This document shows, one piece after another, positions 19,506-29,184 of a stretch of DNA of 64,000 nt. The stretch covers positions 62,001-126,000 of the forward strand of contig NZ_JACERN010000017.1 in assembly GCF_013911085.1 (NCBI RefSeq). The letters are read 5' to 3'. The position numbers and the translations under genes are program-made. The stretch's first letter is position 1. Every line of letters starts with the position of its first letter. The DNA is from Aquitalea aquatica (lineage in GTDB: Bacteria; Pseudomonadota; Gammaproteobacteria; Burkholderiales; Chromobacteriaceae). Under the pieces are notes generated by a model that was not told the DNA's origin, did no database searches, and saw only the letters and a program-made list of their open reading frames with translations.

Positions 19506-21372
19506 TCGCGTCCCCTTCCGCCGCGCTACCCGGCTGCAAATATTCAAACCGCAGGTTCTTTCCCGCTTTGGCAGTCACGCGCCAGGCGTCAGGCAGTGCC
19601 TCGATATTGGCCGCGCCAATCAGCAACACCGGCCGTGCCGCAGTCTTGGGCAAGAGCCAACTTTGTCGCTCCAGAGATGTCGGGTTGCGGGCGTCGATAC
19701 TGACCCAAGAGGCCTTCTTGCCTGCGGCCGGCGCTATCTGCCAGGCGGTTTGCTCGCGTTGCGACAGAAAGCGCGCCAACTGTGTCATGGTGTACCAACG
19801 AAACACGCCTTGTTCGCTCAGCTGGCGGGTTTGTTCCAGCCATTGCGTCGCCGCTTTTTGATAAAAGTAGACCCCCGGCGGGTGGAAGTAGACCAGCCGG
19901 ACTTCGTGCTGCTGGGTCGCGAAGCGGGTCATGGCTTCAAGCCAGGTGCTCATCTGTGCATCGGAAAATTTGTTCAGCACGGCCTCTTCAAACGAGGCGA
20001 CATCGCCATTGGCAGACACCGGAAAGGCCCATGGACGGCCATGCATGTCGGCCGGATCGATATAAGCGCGCGTGGGCCCCATCGACGAATTGCCCACAAA
20101 GTAATACGCCAGCACACCGTTATGGCGCAGCCAAGTGGTTACCCACTCCGGATGGTGGCCGTTGGGGGCCGAATATTCGGTCAATGGCTGATTGATGACT
20201 TGCTCAAGATCCTGTTTGTTATTGTCGAGGTAGGACGTCCACTGCGCACCGTTATTCTCGTTGATGTTGAAGGCGAAATAATTGTGCGCCCAACCGCCAT
20301 GCGCACCCACCTCATAGCCCAGCTGATGCAACCGACGTATCCAGCCTTGTACGGTGGTGTTGTGGGCGACATCCATCCCCAGATGATCACCCGGGCTATT
20401 GTTGTCGGGACCAGAAGTAAAGTGGACCGAGTAAGGCCCCTGCTTCAGAAAACCCAAATCTTCCAGCATGCCCAGATAAGGAATCGCATTTTCTGCATCC
20501 ACGTGCCAGTTCATTACCAGGCCGCCGATGCCATCCGGCACCGAGGCCAGCTGCGGCAGGTGCAGCACGTGTCGATTGAAAAAATTAAGATAGGACTGCA
20601 GCCACAAGCCATCCGTACGCACACGCAAAAAGGTGACCGGCAAGTTGACGAACAACACTTGGCCGCGTCCGTAATGACGCAGCCCCGCAATCAGGGACCC
20701 ATCCTTGCTCTTGGCGAGCACCTGCCCGGGGAACTTGCCTCGCGTGACCAGGTAGCTGAAAACCGCCTCGTCATAGCCATAGGTAGCCGCCTGCAGCAGT
20801 GGCTCTGTACTACCCGCGTAGGGTTGAAAACGCCCAGGCGCAATGCCCAGCGCCTGTACGGCGGCGGCTGGCATCAGCATCAGGTCGCTACGCACCATCG
20901 CCTTGCCCATTTCCTGGTAAAGCAGATAGTCCACCCCCACCAGCCTTGCCAGCGCAGGCTTATCCAGAAAACGGCCTCCGGCATTTTCGGTGGCGGCGTC
21001 GTAGTTGATCCATAATGCTCCGCCATCCTGAACGTACTCCTCCAGTACCCCAGCCAGGGCGGCACTGATGCTGCGATGAATGCTGTCAGGCAGCACAATC
21101 CCGCGCAAGCGGGCACGCTGGGCCGCATCCATCGCGACCAGTTGGCTGGCGGTGATCTGAAGCATCGAGACGCCGGCTTCACTGGCTGCGTCCTGCCAGG
21201 CCAATACGTATTTGTGACTGGCCTGTTGATCCGGTAACAGCAGCGCAATGAATGCGCTCGGAGGTTGCTCTTCTTTTTGTTGTTTCAGGTGCCAAACTGC
21301 TATCGCAACCAGTGACAGGCCCAATAGCAATAACCACCATACCCAACGTGGCCAAGATCGAAATCTGCTCAT
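19498..21372 (-). CDS. Membrane-anchored polysaccharide deacetylase-like protein
   Basis: 624 aa. One N-terminal transmembrane anchor (about residues 10-28, VWWLLLLGLSLVAIAVWHL), so the body is periplasmic. Residues about 40-290 resemble a class I glutamine amidotransferase-like/DUF4350-type fold (GALWINYDAATENAGG, GRGQVLFVNLPVTF). From about 310 comes a polysaccharide deacetylase-like region with LVMNWHVDAENAIPYLG (Asp of motif 1), YEVGAHGGWAHNYF (motif 2, HxxxxH rather than the classical H[ST]xxH) and YSAPNGHHPEW. The C-terminal 60 residues form a beta-rich add-on. By analogy with PgaB it may de-N-acetylate the nascent polymer. Start overlaps the upstream stop by 4 bases. Confidence 0.75.
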   Translation of the reverse strand: MSRFRSWPRWVWWLLLLGLSLVAIAVWHLKQQKEEQPPSAFIALLLPDQQASHKYVLAWQDAASEAGVSMLQITASQLVAMDAAQRARLRGIVLPDSIHRSISAALAGVLEEYVQDGGALWINYDAATENAGGRFLDKPALARLVGVDYLLYQEMGKAMVRSDLMLMPAAAVQALGIAPGRFQPYAGSTEPLLQAATYGYDEAVFSYLVTRGKFPGQVLAKSKDGSLIAGLRHYGRGQVLFVNLPVTFLRVRTDGLWLQSYLNFFNRHVLHLPQLASVPDGIGGLVMNWHVDAENAIPYLGMLEDLGFLKQGPYSVHFTSGPDNNSPGDHLGMDVAHNTTVQGWIRRLHQLGYEVGAHGGWAHNYFAFNINENNGAQWTSYLDNNKQDLEQVINQPLTEYSAPNGHHPEWVTTWLRHNGVLAYYFVGNSSMGPTRAYIDPADMHGRPWAFPVSANGDVASFEEAVLNKFSDAQMSTWLEAMTRFATQQHEVRLVYFHPPGVYFYQKAATQWLEQTRQLSEQGVFRWYTMTQLARFLSQREQTAWQIAPAAGKKASWVSIDARNPTSLERQSWLLPKTAARPVLLIGAANIEALPDAWRVTAKAGKNLRFEYLQPGSAAEGDAND

Positions 21373-22325
21373 GACTCGCTTCCTTTTTGTTCTGGCAGGT
21401 CCAAACCTTGTGTCAGTCCCTGAAAAACCGCTTCTTCCAATATGTTCCAACGGGTGGTATGGCGTGCGGGTGTCGCATGCTGCAGCCAGATCTGGGCCAC
21501 ATCGCTACGCCGCTCTTGCGGCGCGGCCAACACCAACACGCCCCACGGAAAATCCAGCGTGTTCTTGTCTTGCAACAGCCAGGAATGCCCTTCCCTCGCT
21601 AACCAGTCATCAAAGGAAGCCTGACCTGCAGGCGCTGGCAGCCCTGCCATGTGCGGAAACTGCTGTGCAGCCGCATCCGGGTAAAAAGCCAGTGGCGGTT
21701 CATGACGCGACGCCACACGCCAGCGTCGCTTGCCCGCATCCCAGAATGTGCGTGTCAGGGCCTTTTCCAGTTGCAGCATCCGCTGACAGCCGTATCCGGA
21801 GTAAGTGCAGTCGTCACGCAAGGCTGTGTAGACTTCAGCGTTATCCATCAGGTAAGCCAGGCGGGAGCCTGTCGCGTATTCGTAAACCCCACCGTCTACC
21901 CGGCGCAATCGCCAGAGCGCTTTACGGGCACGTTCCAGCGAAGAGCGCAAGGAAGCCGGCATGGCCTGCGCGGCATAGCGTCGGGATAACAAGGAAATCC
22001 ATAGAGCCAGCGTGGAGTCATCGGCATCGGCGGCCGCTGAGCGCCGCCAGCCACCGTTGGCCAGTCGCTCAAAGCGTGGAAAGCTGCCATTGCCTTCCTG
22101 TCGGGGCAGGAGCCAGGCGACCCACGCATCGGTAACGGTATCCGTGGACAATCCCAACTCGCCCGCCGTCAGCAGCGCCTTCATCGCAAAATAGGGGTCG
22201 ACATGCTTTCCCCCCTTCTGTAACAGGATGGCTCCATCCTCAAGCTGATATTCGGGCAGGTGGAGTTCACCATCGGCCAGGCAGGCCGTGGCCCACATCG
22301 CCAGCAACAAGCACACGCGTTTCAT
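21369..22325 (-). CDS. Secreted alpha/alpha-toroid-like protein, possible glycoside hydrolase or lyase
   Basis: 318 aa from ATG 22325. A signal peptide (MKRVCLLLAMWATACLADG) indicates periplasmic location. The body is helix-rich with repeats such as DPYFAMKALLTAGELGL, DDSTLALWISLLSRRY and WNILEEAVFQGL, which look like an alpha/alpha toroid as in family 8/GH105-type enzymes or terpenoid-cyclase-like folds. PgaB- and BcsZ-like systems carry a periplasmic hydrolase at the same place, so a polymer-trimming role is plausible. Catalytic residues cannot be assigned. ATGA overlaps at both ends. Confidence 0.65.
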   Translation of the reverse strand: MKRVCLLLAMWATACLADGELHLPEYQLEDGAILLQKGGKHVDPYFAMKALLTAGELGLSTDTVTDAWVAWLLPRQEGNGSFPRFERLANGGWRRSAAADADDSTLALWISLLSRRYAAQAMPASLRSSLERARKALWRLRRVDGGVYEYATGSRLAYLMDNAEVYTALRDDCTYSGYGCQRMLQLEKALTRTFWDAGKRRWRVASRHEPPLAFYPDAAAQQFPHMAGLPAPAGQASFDDWLAREGHSWLLQDKNTLDFPWGVLVLAAPQERRSDVAQIWLQHATPARHTTRWNILEEAVFQGLTQGLDLPEQKGSES

Positions 22326-23347
22326 AAGCTGAGTACCTTTCCGCGCGTGCGCGCCCAGACCGTTCCATGTACCACCAGCGGCAGCTTTAGCATGACGAAT
22401 TGGGCTGACAGGCTGCTTGGCGCATCGGGCTTGCCCAGCACAGAACCGGCGGCAATGGAAAGCTGCCGGTCGGCCACGATGGGGCCAGCAATACGACAAT
22501 CGCCCTGGCAGACCACAGACTGATCAGAAATGACGGAGCCGGTTATTGTCACCTTGCTCCCCAGGTACACCATGCCAGCGGCCTTGATACTGCCGTCGAT
22601 GTAGCAGCCATCGCCTATGTGCAAGTGCCCGCGCACCACAAGATTGCCGCGCAACAGGCTGTGCTCCGGCAACGTGAAGTCGCCGGCAACCACCACCCGT
22701 CGCATCGCTGCGTTATAGAAAAGGATATTGGGCAAGCTGCAGATATCCACCTCCTGCCCTTGCGCGGGAGCGGAAGAAGGCCGTGCTGCCATCTGCCCTT
22801 CCCGACCAAGCAGGATGGTGGGGGCCTGGATACGCTGAAAACTGACTGGACCGTCGATGCATAACATTTGCTCGGCCACCACACGGCCAAACAAAGCGCC
22901 CCCTGCAGCCACGTTGATGCGCGGTGCGCCGGCCCAGCGCAAGATGGAACTATCCTCACCAAGGTTCAAGTCACCATCAGCCAGAACACTGCGCAGGACC
23001 ACGCCCATTCCCGTTGAAACATCGCCATGGCAATACACTTCCTGCAGGCAATTGAAGCCGGCCGGAATACGCAAACTCCCCTGCGCAAGGATTTCCTCGG
23101 TAACGGTGGGCCGTATTTCGCTTTGCAATTCGGTGAAGCGAGCGTTCCAGTCCTTGCTGGCGAGGTCGGAGTCCAGTGCAGTCACGCGACTGCGGTAATT
23201 CGCGGCGAAAACATTGGCGTTGCCCGTGTGCAAACGATCAATGCCCAGGGCGGCGATATCTGTCTTTTGATACAGCTCCAGCAGGCCAGGCAGCAAAGGG
23301 GCCAAAAGCAGCAATAGCACGCCCAGTACATAAAATAGTGTGCTCAT
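22322..23347 (-). CDS. Bactofilin-like polymer-forming protein with membrane anchor
   Basis: 341 aa. One N-terminal hydrophobic segment ([22 protein letters not shown]), then a long right-handed beta-helix pattern with short hydrophobic repeats typical of bactofilin/polymer-forming cytoskeletal domains: GDVSTGMGVVLRSVLADGDL, HSLLRGNLVVRGHLHIGDG, YIDGSIKAAGMVYLGSKVTI, GDCRIAGPIVADRQLSIAAG. It could scaffold the synthase complex in the envelope. A bactofilin-like gene inside a glycosyltransferase operon is unusual. Coupled by ATGA to the gene on each side. Confidence 0.78.
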   Translation of the reverse strand: MSTLFYVLGVLLLLLAPLLPGLLELYQKTDIAALGIDRLHTGNANVFAANYRSRVTALDSDLASKDWNARFTELQSEIRPTVTEEILAQGSLRIPAGFNCLQEVYCHGDVSTGMGVVLRSVLADGDLNLGEDSSILRWAGAPRINVAAGGALFGRVVAEQMLCIDGPVSFQRIQAPTILLGREGQMAARPSSAPAQGQEVDICSLPNILFYNAAMRRVVVAGDFTLPEHSLLRGNLVVRGHLHIGDGCYIDGSIKAAGMVYLGSKVTITGSVISDQSVVCQGDCRIAGPIVADRQLSIAAGSVLGKPDAPSSLSAQFVMLKLPLVVHGTVWARTRGKVLSL

Positions 23348-24951
23348 GCGGCCTGCCCCCGGTAACGCTTGGTCTTATCCCAGTGCAAGGCTTTGTTTTT
23401 CTGGAAAGGCTCCAGCAAGGATTGCGCCAGCGTTGCTCTGGCAATCGTCACCAGGCTGACCAGAAAGCCAAAGATGGCAAAGGGCAGAATACGCAGCCGT
23501 CTACCGCTGCCATCCAGATAGCAGGCCACGCCTATTTCAAAAAAGGCAGCAAAGTTGCCCATCGCGCTGTAGCACACCAAGGCCATCACCAACAGGATGC
23601 CTGGCGATGGCAGCATGCTGTCGAAGAAGAACAGCACCAGCGTCACGGCCCAACCCAGCATGAGCAATGGCGACATGGCATAGGTGCCCAGCAGCAGCAA
23701 CCCATCCACTTTTTCGCGTTGCGGTATGCCCTTGGTCGTCAGCAGCCGTCCCACATGACGTGCCAGCGCCTGGTTATGGCCACGTGTCCAGCGCATCAAT
23801 TGCCGTATGCGTACCGGCCAACTCTCCGGTACTTCCTCATAGCATTCCGAACGATTGGTATAGGCCGTTAACCAGCCGCCAATCAGCAAGCGATAGGTCA
23901 GATCGGTATCCTCGGCGAGCACATCGTCGTGCCAGCCACCCACGCTGTTCAGCGCGGTCACGCGGATGCCGCCGACAGTGCCCCCGTATTGCGGCACCAG
24001 CTTCATGTTCATCCTGGCTTGCTGGTCAACCTGGTAGCCACCTGCCCGCTCCATGTCCAGCATTCTGGTCAGCAGGTTGGCTCCGGGGTTCAAGGGCACC
24101 ACGCGGCCCATTACTGCCCCGACTTCCGGATCGAAAAACGGTGCCACTAGTTGCTTGATCAACCCGCGTCCCGGCACATAGTCAGCGTCGAATACGATGA
24201 ATAACTCGGTGTCGATCAACGCAGTGGCATCTTTCAAGGCTGCCGCTTTACCCGGCTTGCCTTCTGTCCGGTGAAAGGGGCGAATCACATCCGGCCGACT
24301 GGATGCAATGCGATCGATGATGTCGCGGGTACCATCGGTTGAGCGGTCGTTGACAGGCATGATGATCATGCGGCCGGCCGGATAATCGCTATCCAGCAGT
24401 GCCTCCATGGCATCCGCAATCACCGCCTCTTCGTTATGTGCGGCGATGAAAACCGTCACCGCCGGCCACTCGGCGGTCTCGATATCAAGATAAGGATGGC
24501 GCTGATGACCGAACAGGCGATTCAGCGTAAACACCATGTGCCGCACTGCATAAATCATGATCAACAGCACGATGCCGTAAAGCATCAGCGTCAGCACCCG
24601 TAATACCCAGACGCCAGATGGCGGCCCCTGACGCAGCAACAGCGGGTCATCCTCCTTGCCGACCGTACGCAAGCGTGCCTCTTCGATCTGCTCCTTGATC
24701 AATTGCTGCGTGCGGCGTAAGTCTTGGTTATCCTCCGCGCCTTTCACATGTACGGAGGGCGCGCTGGCACCCTGTGCCGGCGGGGTATCTCGTGGCAAGG
24801 CCGCCAACGCAGCCTTGTTGACGATATCGGCATGCGCCCCCGGCTGCCGTGCCTGCATTTCGCTTGCGTTTGCCATGGCCAGGCCAGACTTAGCCAAAGA
24901 GAAACAGCACAGCAGAACTATGCAAATCTGGATACATCGGCGCATGCTCAT
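23344..24951 (-). CDS. Processive family 2 glycosyltransferase (PgaC/NfrB-like polysaccharide synthase)
   Basis: 535 aa. An N-terminal signal-like segment (about residues 4-24) and a roughly 90-residue soluble region precede a first clear transmembrane helix ([18 protein letters not shown]). The GT2 domain follows: [29 protein letters not shown] (DxD), AEDTDLTYR (catalytic Asp), and [11 protein letters not shown], the Q-x-x-R-W motif of processive beta-glycosyltransferases. C-terminal helices complete the pore ([27 protein letters not shown]). ATG 24951 overlaps the wecB stop. With wecB upstream, a UDP-ManNAc or UDP-GlcNAc donor is likely. No PilZ domain is visible. Confidence 0.87.
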   Translation of the reverse strand: MSMRRCIQICIVLLCCFSLAKSGLAMANASEMQARQPGAHADIVNKAALAALPRDTPPAQGASAPSVHVKGAEDNQDLRRTQQLIKEQIEEARLRTVGKEDDPLLLRQGPPSGVWVLRVLTLMLYGIVLLIMIYAVRHMVFTLNRLFGHQRHPYLDIETAEWPAVTVFIAAHNEEAVIADAMEALLDSDYPAGRMIIMPVNDRSTDGTRDIIDRIASSRPDVIRPFHRTEGKPGKAAALKDATALIDTELFIVFDADYVPGRGLIKQLVAPFFDPEVGAVMGRVVPLNPGANLLTRMLDMERAGGYQVDQQARMNMKLVPQYGGTVGGIRVTALNSVGGWHDDVLAEDTDLTYRLLIGGWLTAYTNRSECYEEVPESWPVRIRQLMRWTRGHNQALARHVGRLLTTKGIPQREKVDGLLLLGTYAMSPLLMLGWAVTLVLFFFDSMLPSPGILLVMALVCYSAMGNFAAFFEIGVACYLDGSGRRLRILPFAIFGFLVSLVTIARATLAQSLLEPFQKNKALHWDKTKRYRGQAA

Positions 24952-26126
24952 GTCCCTGCTACCGTCGCAACGGTCGCTTCCTGCACCTGGGCGCACCCAT
25001 GCAAGGACGGCAAGGAAGACACAATGGCGGCAATGCGGCGGCTGGCATGTCCATCGCCGTAGGGGTTATGTGCCTGCGACATCTTGAGATAGGCCGCCTC
25101 GTCATCCAGCAACTCGCTGGCTGACGCCACGATGCTTTCGGTTTCTGTCCCCACCAGTCGCGCCGTACCTGCTGCCAGGGCCTCTGGCCGCTCCGTGGTA
25201 TCGCGGGTGACCAGTACCGGCTTGCCCAAGGCCGGTGCTTCCTCCTGTATACCGCCCGAGTCGGTAATGATCAGATAGGAGCGCACCATCAGATAGACGA
25301 ATGGCAGATACTCTTGGGGATCAATCAGGTGAATATTGGCCACCCTGGACAGCAAGGCATATACCGGCTCGCGCACATTGGGATTCAGATGGACCGGGTA
25401 GACAAAGTCCACGTCGGGGTAGCGTTTCGCCAGCACAAGCAGCGCATGGCAAAAGTTTTCAAACTTCTCGCCAAAGCTCTCGCGCCGGTGGCCTGTGATC
25501 AGGATCATCCTCGACCCGGAGCGTAAAAACGCAAAGCGGTCGCGCATCTTCGCCTGCAGATGTGGCTGCTGCAGCTTGTCCACCGTCAGCAGCAAGGTAT
25601 CCACCACACTGTTGCCCGTGATGAAAATGCGGGCAGAATCCACCCCTTCCCGCCGCAAGTTGCCACAGGACTCCTCTGTCGGTGCGAAATACCACGATGA
25701 CAAGGTATCTACCACACGGCGATTCATCTCCTCCGGCCAGGGCGAAGACAGGTCGCCAGTACGCAAGCCTGCCTCAACATGCCCCACCGGAATCTTGCGG
25801 TAAAAAGCAGCCAGGCTCGCCCCCAGGGTAGTAGCCGTATCGCCATGCACCAGCACCACGTCGGGCTGCACCTGTGCCAGGACCTGATCTATTTCCAGAA
25901 GGAGCAAAGCAGTGAGCGGTGCCAGGCCCTGTGCCTTGTGCATCAGTTGCAAATCATGATCCGGCTTTACATCAAACAAGCTAAGCACTTGATCCAGCAT
26001 CTCCCGGTGCTGTCCGGTCACACATACCTGAGACACCACGCCAGGGCAGCTTTGTAATGCTTGCACAATCGGGATCATCTTGATTGCCTCTGGCCGCGTG
26101 CCAAATATCGTCAACACTGTAATCAC
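24948..26126 (-). CDS. wecB: UDP-N-acetylglucosamine 2-epimerase (non-hydrolysing)
   Basis: Interconverts UDP-GlcNAc and UDP-ManNAc in the cytoplasm. 392 aa from GTG 26126, which has GGAGAGGAG upstream; the longer frame to 26231 lacks family sequence. Family blocks: [104 protein letters not shown]. First gene of the seven-gene operon. Alone it could serve enterobacterial common antigen-like pathways; coupled by ATGA to a GT2 synthase it points to a ManNAc-containing exopolysaccharide, as reported for the E. coli Nfr system. Confidence 0.92.
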   Translation of the reverse strand: MITVLTIFGTRPEAIKMIPIVQALQSCPGVVSQVCVTGQHREMLDQVLSLFDVKPDHDLQLMHKAQGLAPLTALLLLEIDQVLAQVQPDVVLVHGDTATTLGASLAAFYRKIPVGHVEAGLRTGDLSSPWPEEMNRRVVDTLSSWYFAPTEESCGNLRREGVDSARIFITGNSVVDTLLLTVDKLQQPHLQAKMRDRFAFLRSGSRMILITGHRRESFGEKFENFCHALLVLAKRYPDVDFVYPVHLNPNVREPVYALLSRVANIHLIDPQEYLPFVYLMVRSYLIITDSGGIQEEAPALGKPVLVTRDTTERPEALAAGTARLVGTETESIVASASELLDDEAAYLKMSQAHNPYGDGHASRRIAAIVSSLPSLHGCAQVQEATVATVAGT

Positions 26127-26896
26127 ACCGATCTCCTCTCCAATTTTTCGACATCCCATATGCACCTGACATCCGGAACAAGGCATGACACCCCCTGTGT
26201 CGGTCCTGCTTCTGCAACGACAATATTGCACATTGTATTTAAGGTATTAAAACAAATTGCTTAAAATGAAGTTAAAAATTTGCCGACCCACAAGGCCGAC
26301 GCCATGAAACCGTACAAAGTCAGGACATTTCGATACGTCCGTGTCAGTTGGAGATGGTTAATCCCTATGCATTGGCAGGTTTAACTGGTTAAAAGAGAAA
26401 TAAGAGACCTCTTTTTACAAGTTTGGACTACTGGAGACTGCTTTTTCCTGCACCGTACCAATACAGCAACAAAGCATCAGATATACTCATCAATCAATGA
26501 TATAAATTCATGATCATGCTATTTTTTGACTATAAAAACCAAAATGACAAAACAAGCTGATAAAAAATACCGCCAAGGCCAATGCTAGGGAGCGTGGCTT
26601 TTGATGACAGGCCCAGGCGGTAGTCACATCACTTGATATCGATACTGTCCATGTTGATCCAGCCGCTCGGTAAGGGGCCTGAGAGCATTTTCAGCCCGGA
26701 CAAATGGTGTTGACCGGTGGCAAGCCTGCGGGTGGCGGGCGGTCTGTAAAGGCTCTGCGCTATGACTTCTTGATGTGACTTAATGTATGCCGGCCAAGCG
26801 AGAAGAGGCTTTTCAATTGCTTGCTACCCACGGAGATTTCGGTTAATTATTTTTTACTTAGCCAAATTTGGTGAAGAATATTTTTCAGGAAATGTT
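26127..26896. other. AT-rich intergenic region, promoter area of the exopolysaccharide operon
   Basis: Strikingly AT-rich between about 26220 and 26560 compared with the flanking genes, as in regions silenced by nucleoid proteins. A possible minus-strand -10 TACAAT lies at 26232-26237, about 100 bases before the wecB GTG. TACCGCCAAGGCC (26568-26580) is an imperfect inverted match to GGCCCAGGCGGTA further right. No gene seen; the frame open from 26783 is the extension of the AsnC gene. Confidence 0.5.
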
Positions 26897-27370
26897 ATGT
26901 CGGAAAATAAAACAGAATTATGCCCGCAGGATAGAAAGATTCTGCAAGAGCTGCAAAGGAATGCCAGGCTGTCCAATTCTGAACTGGCTGAGCGCGTAGG
27001 CCTGTCCGCATCAGCCTGTTGGAACCATACGCGGCAGCTAGAGGAGGATGGCTATATCCAGGGGTATGTGGCACTGATCAACCAGCAAAAGCTGGGACTG
27101 CGGGATACCGTGCTGATTGAAATCACGCTCAATGCGCACGAGGAAAATACGCTTGCCCGCTTTGGAGAAGAGCTGGCGGCCTTGCCAGAGGTACTGGAAG
27201 CCCATCTGGTGTCTGGTGAATATGACTATCTGATCAAAGTAGCCGTGGATGGCACGGCTGGTTATGAGCGCTTTCTACGGGAAAAACTCTACCGGATTTC
27301 CGGAATTCGCCACAGCCGTTCGCTGTTTGCCTTGCGCTGTATGAAGTCGGTGCCATCCGTGCAGGTATAG
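26897..27370 (+). CDS. Lrp/AsnC-family transcriptional regulator
   Basis: 157 aa from ATG 26897 (AGGA 6 bases upstream). HTH at about residues 12-60: DRKILQELQRNARLSNSELAERVGLSASACWNHTRQLE, split here between two helices. An AsnC/RAM ligand-binding domain follows (VLIEITLNAHEE, VSGEYDYLIKVAVDG). It sits alone, convergent to the NCS1 permease operon. Lrp-like proteins respond to amino acids; the neighbouring guanidino-acid operon is a plausible target, but that is inference. Confidence 0.88.
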   Translation: MSENKTELCPQDRKILQELQRNARLSNSELAERVGLSASACWNHTRQLEEDGYIQGYVALINQQKLGLRDTVLIEITLNAHEENTLARFGEELAALPEVLEAHLVSGEYDYLIKVAVDGTAGYERFLREKLYRISGIRHSRSLFALRCMKSVPSVQV

Positions 27371-27377
27371 TGGCAGC

Positions 27378-27397
27378 GGTGGCCATAACTGGCCACC
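27378..27397. terminator. Short perfect hairpin after the AsnC gene
   Basis: GGTGGCCA and TGGCCACC form an 8-base stem with a TAAC loop, 8 bases after the stop codon. No U-run follows, so it may only stabilise the 3' end. Confidence 0.45.
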
Positions 27398-27630
27398 AGC
27401 AGAAACCATCGCTTTCATGGTGAAGATTGGCACCATGGCAATTTCAGCCATTGTGCATTTCAACGGGATCCGACTGCACAGCGGCCGTTTGCTAGGGTCT
27501 GTTCGCACGGCACACTGCGAGGTGAATCGCCCGAACGTCGCTAGCCATTCTTGCGCTGTTGGTGGGCTGCCCCGTTCAACAAGCAGCCCCCTTGCCATCG
27601 CCCATACCGACTAAGCAAGAGCCCGCTTCA

Positions 27631-29112
27631 TCATGTACGTACAGCCACCGCCTCGCTGTGATGCACAGCTGCCGGACTGAGCGGAACATGGCCCAACGCC
27701 CATTCACTGGATTGGATGGCATCTTCTTCCCGGCTGGCATCCTGCCAGCGCATCAGCAGTGCATAACTGATGGCCGACACCAGCAAGCCTACCAGCCAGC
27801 CGATATCCACACCGCCAATCAAGCGTGCGACAGGCCCGGTATACACGTCCGGCAACACAAAGAAGGGAATGGTGGCAACAAAGCCAATGGTGTAGGCAAT
27901 CAGTCCGTTCCAGCCCCAACTACCGTAAATGCCATTGGGCGTGAACAGATGGGTGATGGCATAGCGACCACGACGAACCAGGAAGTAGTCCACCAGATTC
28001 ACTGCTGTCCAAGGCACCAGCAGGTAAAGCATGATAGTCAGCGCGGCAAACAGCATGCTGATGGCGTTGACGCTGGTGGCCAGTGCAATGCCGCCCCACA
28101 GCAGGGTCAGCGCCACGATCACCACCACACGCAAACGGCGTGTAGGTTGCAGCTTGCGCAGCGAGTCCAGCGCGGTCAGCACCGTCAACATGCCGCTATA
28201 GGCATTCAGGCCCATGGTGGCCACCATGGCGGCAATCGACGACAGCGCAATCAGTGCACCAAAGCCCTGGAATATCGCGTTACCTGAAGTGTACAAGGCG
28301 ACCAGGCCATCCGATGCCCCCAACCGGGTAGCCAGCCAGGCACCCAGAATGATCAGCCAGATGGCCGATGAAGCTGCACCACAGAACACCGCCGCAATGA
28401 TGGAGCGGGCGGGGGTATGGCGTGGCAGATAGCGTGAATAGTCCGACACATAGGGCGCGTAGGTGATGTTGTAGCTGGCGCTGGCAGCGATCTGCGCGGC
28501 AAAGGCCACCCAGGTAAACCCATTGCTAGTGGGCACCTTGCCACCGGCTGCGCCCAGCAGGATGGCAATGGTCAGAATGATGTACAGCGGCAGGCTCAGG
28601 TAGAAAATCCATTTGAACACCCGGTGCAACCAGTCGTGGCCATAAATCGCCAGCAACATGCCGATCAAAGAAGTCACCACCGTGATACTGACCTCACTCC
28701 AGCCGAAGATGCCATGCAGGCCGCTGGCCATCAGCACCACATCCACCACATTGAAGCCGACAAAGGTGAACAGGGTACCGATCAGCACCAGTGCCACACC
28801 GCGATAGCCAAACTGAGCACGTGACTGAATCATTTGCGGCAAACCCATTTCAGCCCCTTGCGAAGCATGAAAGGCCATGAACAAGGTGCCAAACAAAATG
28901 CCGATGATGCCGCCCAGCGCGGTATAGCCCAGCGACAGCCCCATGCTGGGGCCGATAAAACCGATCGCGATGGTGAAAAACTGAAAATTCCCCAGGAACC
29001 AGAATGGCCCCTGATCCCGCACTTTGCCGTGGCGCTCGTTTTCCGGCACATAGTCGATTGAGCGCACCTCGATACCGCCAAGCGGCAGCGGGCTGCTTGC
29101 TGTTTGTTTCAT
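27631..29112 (-). CDS. NCS1-family permease (cytosine/purine/hydantoin/allantoin type)
   Basis: 493 aa, 12-helix inner-membrane symporter of the nucleobase:cation symporter-1 family. The N-terminus has the usual polar segment (DYVPENERHGKVRDQ), then helices such as FWFLGNFQFFTIAIGFIGPSMG, YTALGGIIGILFGTLF and FTFVGFNVVDVVL. Last gene of the gbuA operon, 72 bases after the aldehyde dehydrogenase. In this context it most likely imports a guanidino compound or related nitrogen source rather than a nucleobase; substrate choice is inferred. Confidence 0.87.
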   Translation of the reverse strand: MKQTASSPLPLGGIEVRSIDYVPENERHGKVRDQGPFWFLGNFQFFTIAIGFIGPSMGLSLGYTALGGIIGILFGTLFMAFHASQGAEMGLPQMIQSRAQFGYRGVALVLIGTLFTFVGFNVVDVVLMASGLHGIFGWSEVSITVVTSLIGMLLAIYGHDWLHRVFKWIFYLSLPLYIILTIAILLGAAGGKVPTSNGFTWVAFAAQIAASASYNITYAPYVSDYSRYLPRHTPARSIIAAVFCGAASSAIWLIILGAWLATRLGASDGLVALYTSGNAIFQGFGALIALSSIAAMVATMGLNAYSGMLTVLTALDSLRKLQPTRRLRVVVIVALTLLWGGIALATSVNAISMLFAALTIMLYLLVPWTAVNLVDYFLVRRGRYAITHLFTPNGIYGSWGWNGLIAYTIGFVATIPFFVLPDVYTGPVARLIGGVDIGWLVGLLVSAISYALLMRWQDASREEDAIQSSEWALGHVPLSPAAVHHSEAVAVRT

Positions 29113-29184
29113 CTGATTTCTCCATGCAGACTGAAAGGGCCGCCCCGCTTATGGATGCAGGTGTCGGCCAGCTGGTTTGCCACC

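Noticed and set aside
19099-21015. 638-codon plus-strand frame
   Set aside because: Antisense to the YaiO-like and deacetylase-like genes, which have signal peptides, motifs and coupled starts; the plus frame shows none.
27559-28287. 242-codon plus-strand frame
   Set aside because: Gln/His-rich shadow of the NCS1 permease on the other strand.
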